Source: Limnomonas spitsbergensis
Taxonomy: Eukaryota > Chlorophyta > Chlorophyceae > Chlamydomonadales
Direction: 5' to 3'
NCBI GenBank assembly: GCA_037349105.1
Contig: JAYJMM010000082.1
Coordinates: 372,001-436,000 of the forward strand
DNA: 64,000 bases
A program made the position numbers and the translations under genes. Shown one piece after another: positions 53,501 through 61,729 of the stretch. How positions within the stretch are numbered: the stretch's first letter is position 1; each line of letters begins with the position of its first letter. The notes under the pieces are model-generated. The model did no database searches. It saw only the letters and a program-made list of their open reading frames with translations, and was not told the DNA's origin.

Positions 53501-56154
53501 TGGGTGCCCTGGTGCTGTTACATGAAACCTACAGCCTGACCCACCCCCCTCTACCCCCCCCCCCCATCCACTACATCCACCCTACAGCCCACCAAGCAGT
53601 TTGTGGATCCCAAGGACCTGGGTGCCCTGGTGCTGTTGCATGAAACATACAGCCTGAAACCTGAAGCCTGCCCTCCCATCCACCCCACAGCCCACCAAGC
53701 AGTTTGTGGATCCCAAGGACCTGGGTGCCCTGGTGCTGTTGCATGAAACATACAGCCTGAAACCTGAAGCCTGCCCTCCCATCCACCCCACAGCCCACCA
53801 AGCAGTTTGTGGATCCTAAGGACCTGGGTGCCCTGGTGCTGTTGCATGAAACATACAGCCTGAAACCTGAAGCCTGCCCTCCCATCCACCCCACAGCCCA
53901 CCAAGCAGTTTGTGGATCCCAAGGACCTGGGTGCCCTGGTGCTGTTGCATGAAACCTACAGCCTGACCCACCCCCCTCTACCCCCCCCCCCATCCACTAC
54001 ATCCACCCTACAGCCCACCAAGCAGTTTGTGGATCCTAAGGACCTGGGTGCCCTGGTGCTGTTGCATGAAACCTACAGCCTGACCCCCCCTCCTCTACCC
54101 CCCCCCCCCCCCCCATCCACTACATCCACCCTACAGCCCACCAAGCAGTTTGTGGATCCCAAGGACCTGGGTGCCCTGGTGCTGTTGCATGAAACCTACA
54201 GCCTGACCCACCCCCCTCTACCCCCCCCCCCCCCATCCACTACATCCACCCTACAGCCCACCAAGCAGTTTGTGGATCCCAAGGACCTGGGTGCCCTGGT
54301 GCTGTTGCATGAAACATACAGCCTGAAACCTGAAGCCTGCCCTCCCATCCACCCCACAGCCCACCAAGCAGTTTGTGGATCCCAAGGACCTGGGTGCCCT
54401 GGTGCTGTTGCATGAAACATACAGCCTGAAACCTGAAGCCTGCCCTCCCATCCACCCCACAGCCCACCAAGCAGTTTGTGGATCCTAAGGACCTGGGTGC
54501 CCTGGTGCTGTTGCATGAAACATACAGCCTGAAACCTGAAGCCTGCCCTCCCATCCACCCCACAGCCCACCAAGCAGTTTGTGGATCCCAAGGACCTGGG
54601 TGCGCTGGTACTTCACCTGTGTGGCCCACACTCATCCTCATTCACTGGGGCGTGCATTTCGGTAGACGGTGAGTGCGAACAAGCGGTGTGTGGGCCTGTG
54701 TATGTGTGTGTAGGGGGGGGGGGCATGCGTCTCGGTAGACGGGGAGTGCGAATGAGCGATTTGTGTGTGTGGGGGCATGCGTCTCGGTAGACGGGGAGTG
54801 CGAACGAGTGGTGGGGGGGTGGGGGCATGCATTGGTAGATAGTGAGTGCAAACAAGCGGTGGGGGGGGGGAGAGGGCATGCATCTTGGTAGACAGTGAGA
54901 ACAAGCGGGCATGGGGGGGAGAGGGCAGTTGGGACAACTAACAAAGGTAGGTCGGTAGGGTTTAAGCTGGCATGGGGGGGTAGGTTATCTCGGTAGATAC
55001 CGGTAGTGAGAGCAAGCTGGTGGACAGGGAGGTAGGGGTGAGATGCACATGGCGAGAGTGATCGGGTGTGGTGCACCGGGCGAGCGGGTGGTGTGTCTGA
55101 GTGTATTTCGGTAGAGGGTGAGAGCAAGCGGAGGAGGGGGGGGCTTTTGCCTCTTTTGGAGGTGAGAGCGAACGGGCGGGTGGTGGGGGGGATGCAACTA
55201 ACGAGGGCAGGCGGTAGGGTACAGGTGGCTGTGGGCATGCATCTCGGTACATGGTGAGAGCAAGCGGACAGGGGGAGGAGGGGAGGGGAGGGGGCATCCT
55301 GGTAGATGGTGAGAGCAAGCGGACAGGGGGAGGAGGGGAGGGGAGGGGGCGTCCTGGTAGATGGTAAGAGCAAGCGGACAGGGGGAGGAGGGGAGGGGAG
55401 GGGGCATCCTGGTAAATGGTGAGAGCAAGCGGATAGGGGGAGGAGAGGAGGGGAGGGGGCATCCTGGTAGATGGTGAGAGCAAGCGGACAGGGGGGGGAG
55501 GGGAGGGGAGGGGGCATCCTGGTAGATGGTGAGAGCAGGCAGGTGTGGGGGCTGGGGGATACATTCAATAAGGGTAGGCAGGTAGGGTACAGCTGGTGTG
55601 TGGGAGGGGGGGTGGGGCCGTCTCGGTAGGGTACAGCTGGTGGGGTTTGTGGGAGGGGGTATCTCTGTAGATTGTGCGGTGGACATGAAGGGTGAGGGGG
55701 AGGGTAGGGGGAGATGCAAATAATAAGGGCAGGCAGTAGAGTACAGCTGGCAGGAGCGGGGTGTGAATCTTTGTAGATGGTGCGAGGAAGCAGGCAGGGG
55801 GGGGGAGGGAAGGAGGGACGCAACTAACAAAGGCCGGTTGGTAGGGTGAAAATTGGCAGGCGGTAGAGTAAAGCTGACAGGAGTGGGGCGTGTATCTCTG
55901 TAGACGGTGAGAGGAAGCAGGCTGGACTAGCTGGCAAGTGGCGAGGACTTTCTGACGGTGCCAAGCTGGTTGAGCCGAGCAACTACCTGCCCCACACAGC
56001 ATGCTCAATGTTCCGAACTCATTGCGTAAGATATAAGGAATCCGTCTGATGCCAGCGCCCTTTGATCTCGTCTTATGTTGTCTGGATCTGGCACGTGCCA
56101 ACTTTCTCTTGTATTTGAATTTGAATTTGACAGGTGGATGGACTGCCCGTTAAA
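41513..56154 (+). CDS. D-3-hydroxybutyrate dehydrogenase-like SDR, copy 2 (complete, nine exons)
   Basis: Exons are 41513-41569, 42526-42636, 44089-44185, 44866-44913, 49284-49454, 50546-50624, 52456-52555, 54566-54668 and 56135-56154. They total 786 nt, give 261 residues, and every GT-AG junction closes in phase. The protein fits bacterial-type NAD-dependent D-3-hydroxybutyrate dehydrogenase (EC 1.1.1.30): TGSTQGIG (10-17), NNAG (90-93), Ser143, Tyr156, Lys160, and the end VDGGWTAR. Residues matching the Pseudomonas fragi substrate site at plus-one numbering are Gln95, His145, Lys153, Gln197 and Trp258. Position 188 is Tyr instead of Trp, and the conserved Asn of the SDR tetrad is Cys115. 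There is no targeting presequence, so it is probably cytosolic. It could act on a related hydroxyacid. Introns make up about 95% of the gene and are built from exon-edge duplications, minisatellites and small elements. Confidence 0.9.
41570..42525 (+). other. Copy 2 intron 1 with decayed exon 2 duplicate
   Basis: Most of it is non-repetitive and holds no recognisable gene. At 42384-42476 lies a degenerate whole-exon copy of exon 2 (GATGCTGCGCTCCCTGGCCG, ending GATCCGGGACGTAGC), 50 bp upstream of the true exon. It contains disabling changes. Copy 1 has its counterpart at 32960-33060. Confidence 0.8.
42526..42636 (+). CDS. SDR copy 2, exon 2
   Basis: These 37 codons (residues 20-56) lie between acceptor TGCCAG and donor GTGAGT. 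They encode the helix after the glycine loop and GDPAKIRD. Confidence 0.92.
42637..43230 (+). repeat. Copy 2 intron 2, first part: exon 2 3'-edge copy and ~215-bp duplication
   Basis: A fragment of the end of exon 2 (GCATGGACTTGGAGATCCAG) lies at 42688-42720. It is followed by two diverged ~215-bp units (about 42715-42930 and 42945-43190). These contain CATACCATGCCTTGGAATCA and hairpin-prone GCTACCTTGGTAGC, with CTGTGCTGTA runs. Confidence 0.72.
43231..44088 (+). repeat. Exon 3 5'-edge decoy array, copy 2 intron 2
   Basis: Twelve truncated copies of the exon 3 start (AGGTGATCTTCTCCCC, then a short GATCTTAAGAA segment) occur at about 60-90 bp spacing from 43250. They are separated by CCCTCAA/CCCTGAA heptamers. 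Copies nearest the true exon are the closest to it (AGCTGATCTTAAG); the distal ones share their own variants (TGCAGATCTTAAG, TGCGGATCTTAAG). Each carries an AG/GT junction at the acceptor position. Confidence 0.9.
44089..44185 (+). CDS. SDR copy 2, exon 3
   Basis: This exon covers residues 57-88 plus one nt ([15 protein letters not shown] onward). The acceptor is the CAG at 44086-44088. A second CAG 16 nt inside the exon would shift the frame, so the first is the productive one. The exon is the last and only full-length member of a 13-unit series. Confidence 0.92.
44186..44865 (+). repeat. Copy 2 intron 3 with exon 3 3'-edge copies
   Basis: After the donor come repeated GGATCTCACAGGGATCTAAA-type fragments. 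Eroded copies of the exon 3 end follow (GGGAGCAGCTTGGACATGCT near 44430 and similar near 44493 and 44530). Before exon 4 lie a GT-rich run (44580-44610) and a long C-rich pyrimidine tract. Confidence 0.65.
44866..44913 (+). CDS. SDR copy 2, exon 4
   Basis: This 48-nt exon encodes [15 protein letters not shown] (residues 90-104) between TGCAG and GTAAGC. It carries substrate residue Gln95. Confidence 0.92.
44914..45233 (+). repeat. CCCTATACCCTTACA repeats at start of copy 2 intron 4
   Basis: Degenerate 7-8 bp repeats of the form CCCTACGCCCTATACC fill 44940-45195. They resemble eroded telomeric sequence but are interstitial. Confidence 0.8.
45234..45406 (+). mobile_element. MITE-like element, family M, copy 5
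   Basis: This 173-bp diverged member has termini CAGTGATGT and ACCGCACTA. It has a short extra segment after AAATTGTGCCAGTAA and retains CTGAACTTGCCTCGGAATTA and the ACTCAGCTATG half. It lies in intron 4 of SDR copy 2. Confidence 0.72.
45625..45809 (+). mobile_element. Short TIR element, family G, copy 2
   Basis: This 185-bp homologue of 31069-31251 begins GTTTATTTTCCGGC and ends CAAAAAAAGAAAC. It shares GCAGGCCGCCC, GGCAGCATGGCTGGCCACAA and GCCTCCGGCCAGAGGCCG. A fragment of the same family (CACGAGTCCACCTGTGGCAG) lies at 45522-45550. Confidence 0.65.
45919..48345. repeat. 33-bp minisatellite, about 73 units, in copy 2 intron 4
   Basis: The unit is GTCTTTCCCTTAAGGC followed by TGGGGACCCAAGCAGAA, with recurrent CATAAGG, CAGCCTT and GACGTGT variants in scrambled order. 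One partial junction at about 46968 changes the frame. Since 33 bp is 11 codons and the unit has no stop in several frames, open frames of 353-711 codons appear on both strands. They carry no independent evidence of coding and lie within an intron. Confidence 0.95.
48401..49230 (+). repeat. Exon 5 5'-edge copies upstream of exon 5 (copy 2)
   Basis: Three truncated copies of the exon 5 start lie at 48401-48430, 48605-48633 and 49202-49230 (AGAGGACACGTGGGATGA type). The last two are preceded by TGTAG or TGCAG acceptors. Each loses homology after 25-30 nt and continues into ATTCCC-rich intron sequence. Confidence 0.88.
48680..49140. repeat. 17-bp tandem array CATTCCTTGCTCCTAAT
   Basis: About 27 nearly perfect 17-bp units lie just upstream of exon 5 of SDR copy 2, with occasional CTTGCT to CTCGCT changes. 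They form a long pyrimidine-rich stretch that may contribute branch-point or polypyrimidine sequence. Confidence 0.95.
49284..49454 (+). CDS. SDR copy 2, exon 5 (catalytic exon)
   Basis: Residues 105-161 include Cys115 (normally Asn), Ser143, His145, Lys153, Tyr156 and Lys160. The acceptor is TTAG and the donor GTGAGT. Confidence 0.94.
49455..50360 (+). repeat. Copy 2 intron 5: exon 5 3'-edge copies and 72-bp repeats
   Basis: Copies of the exon 5 end plus donor (GCACGGTGAGTC) lie at 49731, 49792 and 49888-49907 (AACGCGGGCTAAGCACGG). Each is followed by the same CTTGGTCTGTC intron text as the true donor. Three 72-bp units containing TAGGCATCGG follow at 49991, 50063 and 50135. Confidence 0.85.
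50361..50545 (+). repeat. Exon 6 5'-edge copies upstream of exon 6
   Basis: Two truncated copies of the exon 6 start (TATCGCTGGCTTCACCAAGA type) lie at 50361-50394 and 50454-50488. They end at about 34 nt and are separated by GAACCCCT repeats that also precede the true exon. Confidence 0.88.
50546..50624 (+). CDS. SDR copy 2, exon 6
   Basis: This exon encodes [16 protein letters not shown] to ICPGY (residues 162-188). The acceptor is TGCAG and the donor GTGAGT, with phase 2 at the end. Confidence 0.92.
50625..51140 (+). repeat. Exon 6 3'-edge copies downstream of exon 6
   Basis: Five copies of the exon 6 end with donor (GAGGTGGCCAAGCAGAACAT onward to GGATAGTGAGTTTC) start at about 50686, 50794, 50895, 50985 and 51090. 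The first two are close to the exon; the later ones are increasingly degraded, giving a gradient of decay with distance. Confidence 0.9.
51490..52201 (+). repeat. ~110-bp repeats with exon 7 acceptor-like edges
   Basis: Six or so units each contain a CTGCCCTCAAGCGTGCTCAC motif (51528, 51663, 51772, 51887, 51981, 52190). This aligns with the exon 7 acceptor and start (TGCCCCGCAGCGTGCTGAC). The rest of each unit includes CCTGAGGATGCC and GATGCGATGCT. I interpret these as old exon 7 5'-edge copies. Confidence 0.65.
52202..52353 (-). mobile_element. MITE-like element, family M, copy 6
   Basis: This 152-bp element is in reverse orientation relative to the others. It runs from CAGCACTGTACTGATTTCGG to AACAGCAGTG. 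It sits in intron 6 of SDR copy 2, about 100 bp upstream of exon 7. Confidence 0.72.
52456..52555 (+). CDS. SDR copy 2, exon 7
   Basis: Residues 189-221 ([15 protein letters not shown] onward to LLADQ) include Gln197. The acceptor is CCGCAG and the donor GTGCGC. Confidence 0.9.
52556..52680 (+). repeat. Exon 7 3'-edge copies downstream of exon 7
   Basis: Two fragments (GTGATCAGCAGTGTACCGCT at 52569 and GTGATCAATAGTGTACTGCT at 52611) repeat the last ~35 nt of exon 7. Each is followed by altered donor sequence. Confidence 0.85.
52800..54565 (+). repeat. Exon 8 5'-edge decoy array
   Basis: Ten near-identical truncated copies of exon 8 start at 53470, 53588, 53691, 53794, 53897, 54014, 54137, 54257, 54360 and 54463, with about five eroded copies earlier (near 52810, 52960, 53108, 53235 and 53355). 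Each has a TACAG, ACAG or ATAG acceptor and about 48 nt of exon ([15 protein letters not shown] in the correct frame). It then switches to CTGTTGCATGAAAC and intron sequence, lacking the second half of the exon. C-rich tracts separate some units. Confidence 0.95.
54566..54668 (+). CDS. SDR copy 2, exon 8
   Basis: Residues 222-255 begin [15 protein letters not shown] and continue [17 protein letters not shown], ending VDG. This is the only unit in the long upstream series that carries the second half of the exon and a GTGAGT donor. Confidence 0.92.
54669..55930 (+). repeat. Exon 8 3'-edge decoy array
   Basis: About 16 copies of the last ~18 nt of exon 8 with its donor and the start of intron 8 (TCGGTAGACGGTGAGTGCGA) run to about 55915. 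The first few resemble the true site closely. The central six (about 55280-55530) are 56-60 bp units with GGTAGATGGTGAGAGCAAGC and a G-rich spacer. Confidence 0.93.
56135..56154 (+). CDS. SDR copy 2, exon 9 (terminal)
   Basis: A 20-nt coding tail completes GGWTAR and a TAA stop after acceptor GACAG. Trp258 matches the conserved C-terminal Trp of bacterial D-3-hydroxybutyrate dehydrogenases, which supports this very short exon. Confidence 0.87.
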
Positions 56155-58283
56155 CTGAGGAGCCCCGAGCTGGGCCTCTTGGCGCATATAGAGGCCCTAC
56201 TGCAGCCGGCATACCAAACAGCAGCCTGGATTTGGTGCAAGGATAGCAGGGCACGGGTGCCGTGAAGAAGAAGAGGTGGTGGTCATTTCAGCACTGTACG
56301 GAAAGAAGAAATGTCGCCGGCGGCGGAGGCGGCCATGGTGGTGCCTTGCGCCGGCAATGAGAACGTGTGGCGGCGGCTAAGACGTCACTGTCTGCCGGGA
56401 AGGAATGTGGGCGGCGGCCACGGTGGTACCTTACACCAGCAATGGGGTCCTAGTTAGTGCTTGTGCTAGGACTTAACAAGGTGTGAGACCGGCCGCCCAA
56501 CCCTACAAACCTGAGACGCTAACACAACAAACAGCCCGGGTGCGCATGTGTCCCTCGTCGTCAGCCGAGAAAAGGCGAGCAGGAAACAGGAAAGTTACTA
56601 GTAGTGCACTGCTGGGTGGATCTCGGCCTTTTGGTATGGGATGTCTGCATGTGCAGGCAGTCTGGCTTTTATGAGGGGCAAAGTCCGGTATTTGTTAAGA
56701 GGCATGGAGGTATGTAGGAGAGTGTCCTGGACCGTGGCACTAGCGAAGACGTGATTCTGTTGTGGCGAGGAGCTGTGGAGTATTGAGGGGCGTCTCGAGG
56801 TGGGAGTTTTGTACCGATTCGCTTGTGGTCTCCGTCGTTCCTTTGACATAAAAACGTTTCGCTGACTTGAAGCTGGGAACATTTTCACATGACTTGTGAA
56901 GGGAATGTTAAGGGTATTATTTAAAATGATGATAATGCTCCTCTGGGCTCATGCTCCGTAGGCATGAGAAGGGGGAATATGTCGAGGGATCTCCTTTAGG
57001 GGACAGTAAAAAAAGGTTTGCCTAGGGGGAAAAGTGACTAACAAAACAACTAGAATACGCGCCCAAACCTACTTTGCCGACGCGACGGCTCACGATGCTC
57101 GGCAGGCACCGGGCTGGCTTGATACGGTGTGTTCCGCCGGAAGTGCGCCTCCGATCAAGACGCGCATGAAGAATGTGGTGATAATGTACTCAACGTCGGG
57201 CGTTGGCAATGTATTCGCTACCGGTAGTCCTCGGTCTCACTCTTTTCCAATTCTCCCTCATCCATCAGCCCACCCTATCTCAACCGGCAGTTCTCCTTCA
57301 TCTCCACCACACACGCATGTACCATCCACATCGTCGAACTCACCTGTCCTATATTGTAACAGAAAAGGGTTGTCACGACTGTCTCACGTGTAAGCACTCT
57401 CAACGCAATCCACTCGAACACCTCCATATTATTGATGATGTATGGTTGGCACCTCCACCATGCACTCCTCTCGCTCCACTCAACGCTCCCGGCTCTACAC
57501 CCTCAACCTCACCGCCATGTACTTCCCATTCTTGTTCATCCGCCGTGTCCACCCTCACCCATCTCCCCATGGACCCCGCCACCGAACACATGTATGCGGC
57601 CGCCTACCAGTCTACTACACCTTTCAGCCAACATGCATACGGCGCTTGACAGCGCACGCAAGGTGCCGCACTAGCTTAAGGGCGGGCGCTGGTGTGTGCA
57701 CTAACTTAGGGATGCGTCTCGGATCGGTCAGCACAACTGATACATGGTAACAGAGGGCGGCGTAACGATCATCAACGTCACACACGCTACTGCCAACGGC
57801 GTTGGGCTGAGGGACAAGGCCAACTAACATGTGGAGCATGCATTGCATGTGTGCTTTCAGTGCCCTAGTGTATAGGAGAGGCTGGGGGCGAGAGGTTAGG
57901 CTTCCCCAAGGGCGCCAAGGACTTTCAACAGTTGTCTCATGGGACGGAGGCCTTGGCCTTTGTTGAGGAAATGGCGGAATTTGTTGAGGGCTAGTTTGCT
58001 GTATTTATTTTGGATCCTTGGAGACTGGCTCTTTCACGTTTGTCTCTATCTTGTTTTTCTATCAATGGCGGGGATCTTTTGGCCCGCCTCCGTCTTCTTG
58101 GGGGGCGGTAGTCTTTGTCATCTGTGCTCCTCACTGTCCTTTCCTCTTGCCCTAAGTTTCTTTCCTTTTCCCCCCAACGAGAAAGGAAAGCCCGTAGGCA
58201 GGGGTGGGAGGCCCTGCCTTGTGTTGAACTTTTAGTTGAGCTTTTGAAGGCGAGTCTCTCCATCTGCCGCAGCGTCTCACCCA
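56155..58283. other. 3' flank of SDR copy 2, no gene recognised
   Basis: This is non-repetitive sequence downstream of the stop codon. It includes a GGCGGCGG-rich stretch near 56310-56420, a 14-nt match to the 5' end of U2 snRNA at 56621, and open frames of 100-150 codons around 57034-57750 and 57939-58235 that I cannot relate to any family. Confidence 0.55.
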
Positions 58284-61200
58284 CAATGAGTCACAAAACC
58301 AGTTTATATTCCTTGTGTTCTGAGTTCCGTGAATGGCCATCCATGGATACCGGTAGTGGTTTATGGATGCTTAGGACAGAGGCTTCAGCCCAACAGCCAT
58401 TGATAACAGAACAGTGAAGGCCCGGAACATTGGGAGCCAATCAGTCCGCAGCCACTTAATCTGTCGTGAGTCTTGAGTTACGTGTATGGACACTGGCAAT
58501 GGTCCATGGATGCTCAGGATGGGAGCTTCAGCCCAGCAGCCATTGATAACGTGCGTTGCGCAACAGCGATGATGATGCACACTGGAAGCAAATCAGCCCC
58601 GCATCTACTTCATCTGCCTTGTGTTATGAGTTACGTGGATGGATACTGGCAGTGGTCCATGGATGCTTAGGATAGGGGCTTCAGACCAACAGCCATTGAT
58701 AACACAGCAGTGATGGCGATGCGCATTGGAGGCCAATCAGTCATACAACCACTTCATTTACCTTATGTCATGAGATAAAGGAATGGATACCGGTACTGGT
58801 CTAGTGATGCACCTGTTAGGGTTTTTTGCGAAGTTGACATTCATAACACAAGATTGATGGCACGGCATACTGGAAGCCTATTAGCCTCGCAGTAACTTAA
58901 TCTCGCCTGTATTATGCAGTCCATGAACTATGTATACCAGTAGTGGTCATTGGGAGCAAAACAGCCTATAAAGTCCTTCACAGAATTCTAGCAAACTGGA
59001 ACTACAGTTCTGGAATCTGTCTCAAAGGCATAGCACTGGTTTTTTTTCCTGGAGGAATTTGGACATCTGCAAGTTGGCCTCAGCCACCGCGGCGCCCTCA
59101 AAGCAGGGCGGACAGGGCCATTAAGAGCAAAAGAGCCCCACAACGCCTCCTCGGAATTTACAGGAACAGCAGTCCAAAAATATTTCGAAAAAGGCATATA
59201 GCATTGGTGTTCTGGAGGAATTTGGACACCTGCAAGTTGGCCTGAGCCACCGCGGCACCCTTAAAGCGGGGGCCGAGAGGACCATTGAAAGCAAAAGACC
59301 CCAAACCGCCTTCTCACAATTCTTTCGAACTAGAACAGCACTGCTAATATGTGTCAACAAAGGCATAGCATCGGTGTTCTGGATAAATTTGGACACCTGC
59401 AAGTTGGCTTCAGCCACTACGACGCCCTGAAACCAGGCCGAGAGGATCATTGAGAGGAAAAAGCCCTTAACACCTCATCATTCTTCCAACTGGAACAGCA
59501 ACCCTCAAGTATGTTAACAAAAGCATAGCATTGGTTCCTGGAGGAATTTGGACACCTGCAAGTTGGCCTCAGCCACTGCGGCGCCCTCAGAGCAGGGCCA
59601 AGTGGGCCATTGAGAGCGAGAAAAACCCAAAACAACTTCTCAAAATTCAACAAAACTGGAACAGCACTCCTGATATATGTCAACAAAGGTATCGCATTGG
59701 TGTTCTGGCTGGAGGAATTGGGACACCTACAAATTGGCCTCAGCCACCGCGGCGCCCTTAAAGCGGGGCCGAGAGGGCCATTGAGAGCGAGAAAGCCTCA
59801 AACGCCTTCTCAGAAATCAACCAAACTGGATCAGCGGTCCTACAATATGTCCACAAAGGCATAGCATTAGTTTCTGGAGGAATTTTGACACCAGCAAGTA
59901 GGCTTCAGCTACCGTGGCAGTGTGGCATCCTTACTAAAGCGGGGGCCGAGAGGCCCATTAAGACAAAACGGCATCCCCCAAACACCTCCTCAGAATTTAA
60001 CCAAACTGGAACAGCAGTCCTAATATCTGCCAGCTATGTCTGCTAAAGTGGTTTTCCTAAGGACTTACTGTAGGACACCACTCAGTAAGTAGGCCGCACC
60101 TACTAGTGCAGCTTTTGAAGGGGGGCCAAGGGGGCCATTAAGAGCCACTTTATGACTTTATTCCCTCAGACACCTGAGTTCTTCATTGACACAGTTCAAG
60201 ATTGCGTGTCCAGTTTTGTTCAATTGTGAGGATGTACGAAGGGACCGTTTGGCTCTCAATGGCCCCCTCGGCCCTCCTTCAAAGGCTGCAATGGTAGCTA
60301 CGGCCTACTTGCTGGTGTCCTAATTCCTAAGGAAAACCACTGTGGCAGACATAGATGACAGATATTAGGACTGCTGTTCCAGTTTGGTTAAATTCTGAGT
60401 AGGTGTTTTGGGGGATGCCGTTTTAGTCATGGTAGCATGATACGGCATGATACGGCGCAATACGGCACTTCAGCCGGATTGTGCTACCATGGTTTTAGCT
60501 GCTCTCAATGGCCCTCTCGGCAATCTCTCGGCCCCCGCTTTAAGGGTGACACACTGCCACGGCAGCTGAGGGCCTACTTGCTGGTGCCATTGATGATTCC
60601 TCCAGAACACCAATGCTATGCTGTTGCTGACATATTTTAGGAGCTCTGTTCCAGTTTGGTTGAATTTGTTGAGAAGTTGTTTTAGGGCTTTTCGCTGTCA
60701 ATGGCCCTCTTGGCCTCGCTTTGAGGGCGCCGCGGTGGCTGAGGCCAACTTGCAGGTGTCCAAATTTATCCAGAACACCAATGCTATGCCTTTGTTGACA
60801 TATATCAGGAGTGTTGTTCCAGTTCGGAAGAATTACATAAAGGCGTTTTGGGGCCTTTTTCTCTGAATGGTCCTCTTGGCCCCCGCTTTGAGAGCGCCGC
60901 GGTGGCTGAGGCCAACTTGCAGGTGTCCAAATTCCTCCAGAACAGCAATGCTTTGCCTTTGTTGTCATATTCTAGAATTGCAGTTCCAGTTTGCTAGACT
61001 TCTGAGCAGGACTTTGGGGGCTGTTTTGCTTCCAATGACCACTACTGGTATACATAGTTCCCGAACTGCATAACACAAGCGAGATTAAGTTACTGCGAGG
61101 CTACTTGGCTTCCAATATGCCGTGCCATCACTCTTGTGTTATGAATGTCAGCTTGGCAAAAAACCTTACAGGTGCATCACTAGACTAGTACCGGTATCCA

Positions 61201-61686
61201 TGCCTGGTTCTCAGAACATAAGGTAGATGAAGTGATTGCATCACTGATTGGCCTCCAATGCGCATCGTCACCCCTGCTGTGTTATCAATGGCTGTTCATT
61301 GGGCTGAAGCCCCTATCCTAAGCATCCATGGATCACTGCCAGTATCCATTCACGTAATTCATAACACAAGGCAGATTAAGTAGATGCGGGACTGGCTTGC
61401 TTCCAGTGTGCATCTTCATCGCTGTTGCGTTATCAATGGCTGTTGGGCTAAAGCTCCCATTCTAAGCATCCATGTACCATTACCAGTGTCCATACACCCA
61501 ACTCAAAAGACAAGGCAGATAAAGTGGCTGCGGGACTGATTGGCTTCCAATGTTCAGTGCCTTCACTGTTGTGTAATCAATGGCTGTTGGGCTGAAGCTC
61601 CTGTCCAAGGCATCCACAGACCACGAACGGTATCCATTCACGGAACTCAGAACACAAGGCATATAAACTGGTCTTGTGACTCATTG
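58284..61686. mobile_element. Large imperfect palindrome, foldback-type element candidate
   Basis: The left arm (58284 to about 60145) and right arm (about 60248-61686) are inverted copies of each other; the outermost match is CAATGAGTCACAAAACCAGT against its reverse complement at 61667-61686. Each arm contains three ~150-bp units with AACAGCCATTGATAAC (outer) and several ~166-bp units with AAAGGCATAGCATTGG (inner: six on the left, three or four on the right). A ~100-bp unique spacer lies between the arms. Long inverted repeats made of tandem subrepeats are typical of foldback transposons. No transposase gene is visible. Confidence 0.75.
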
Positions 61687-61729
61687 GCTTCCATAAGCAC
61701 ATGTCATTCATGGTACTGGGGGTGCTGCG

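Noticed and set aside
56621..56634. U2 snRNA gene
   Set aside because: TCTCGGCCTTTTGG matches the 5' region of U2, but the sequence diverges immediately afterwards and has no branch-recognition or Sm site, so it is at most a fragment or chance.
57203..57649. 148-codon frame in the 3' flank of SDR copy 2
   Set aside because: No family resemblance, overlapping frames of similar length on both strands, and low-complexity Pro/Ser/His composition.
57939..58235. 98-codon hydrophobic frame
   Set aside because: It could look like a small membrane protein, but there is no conserved feature and an equally long frame lies antisense.
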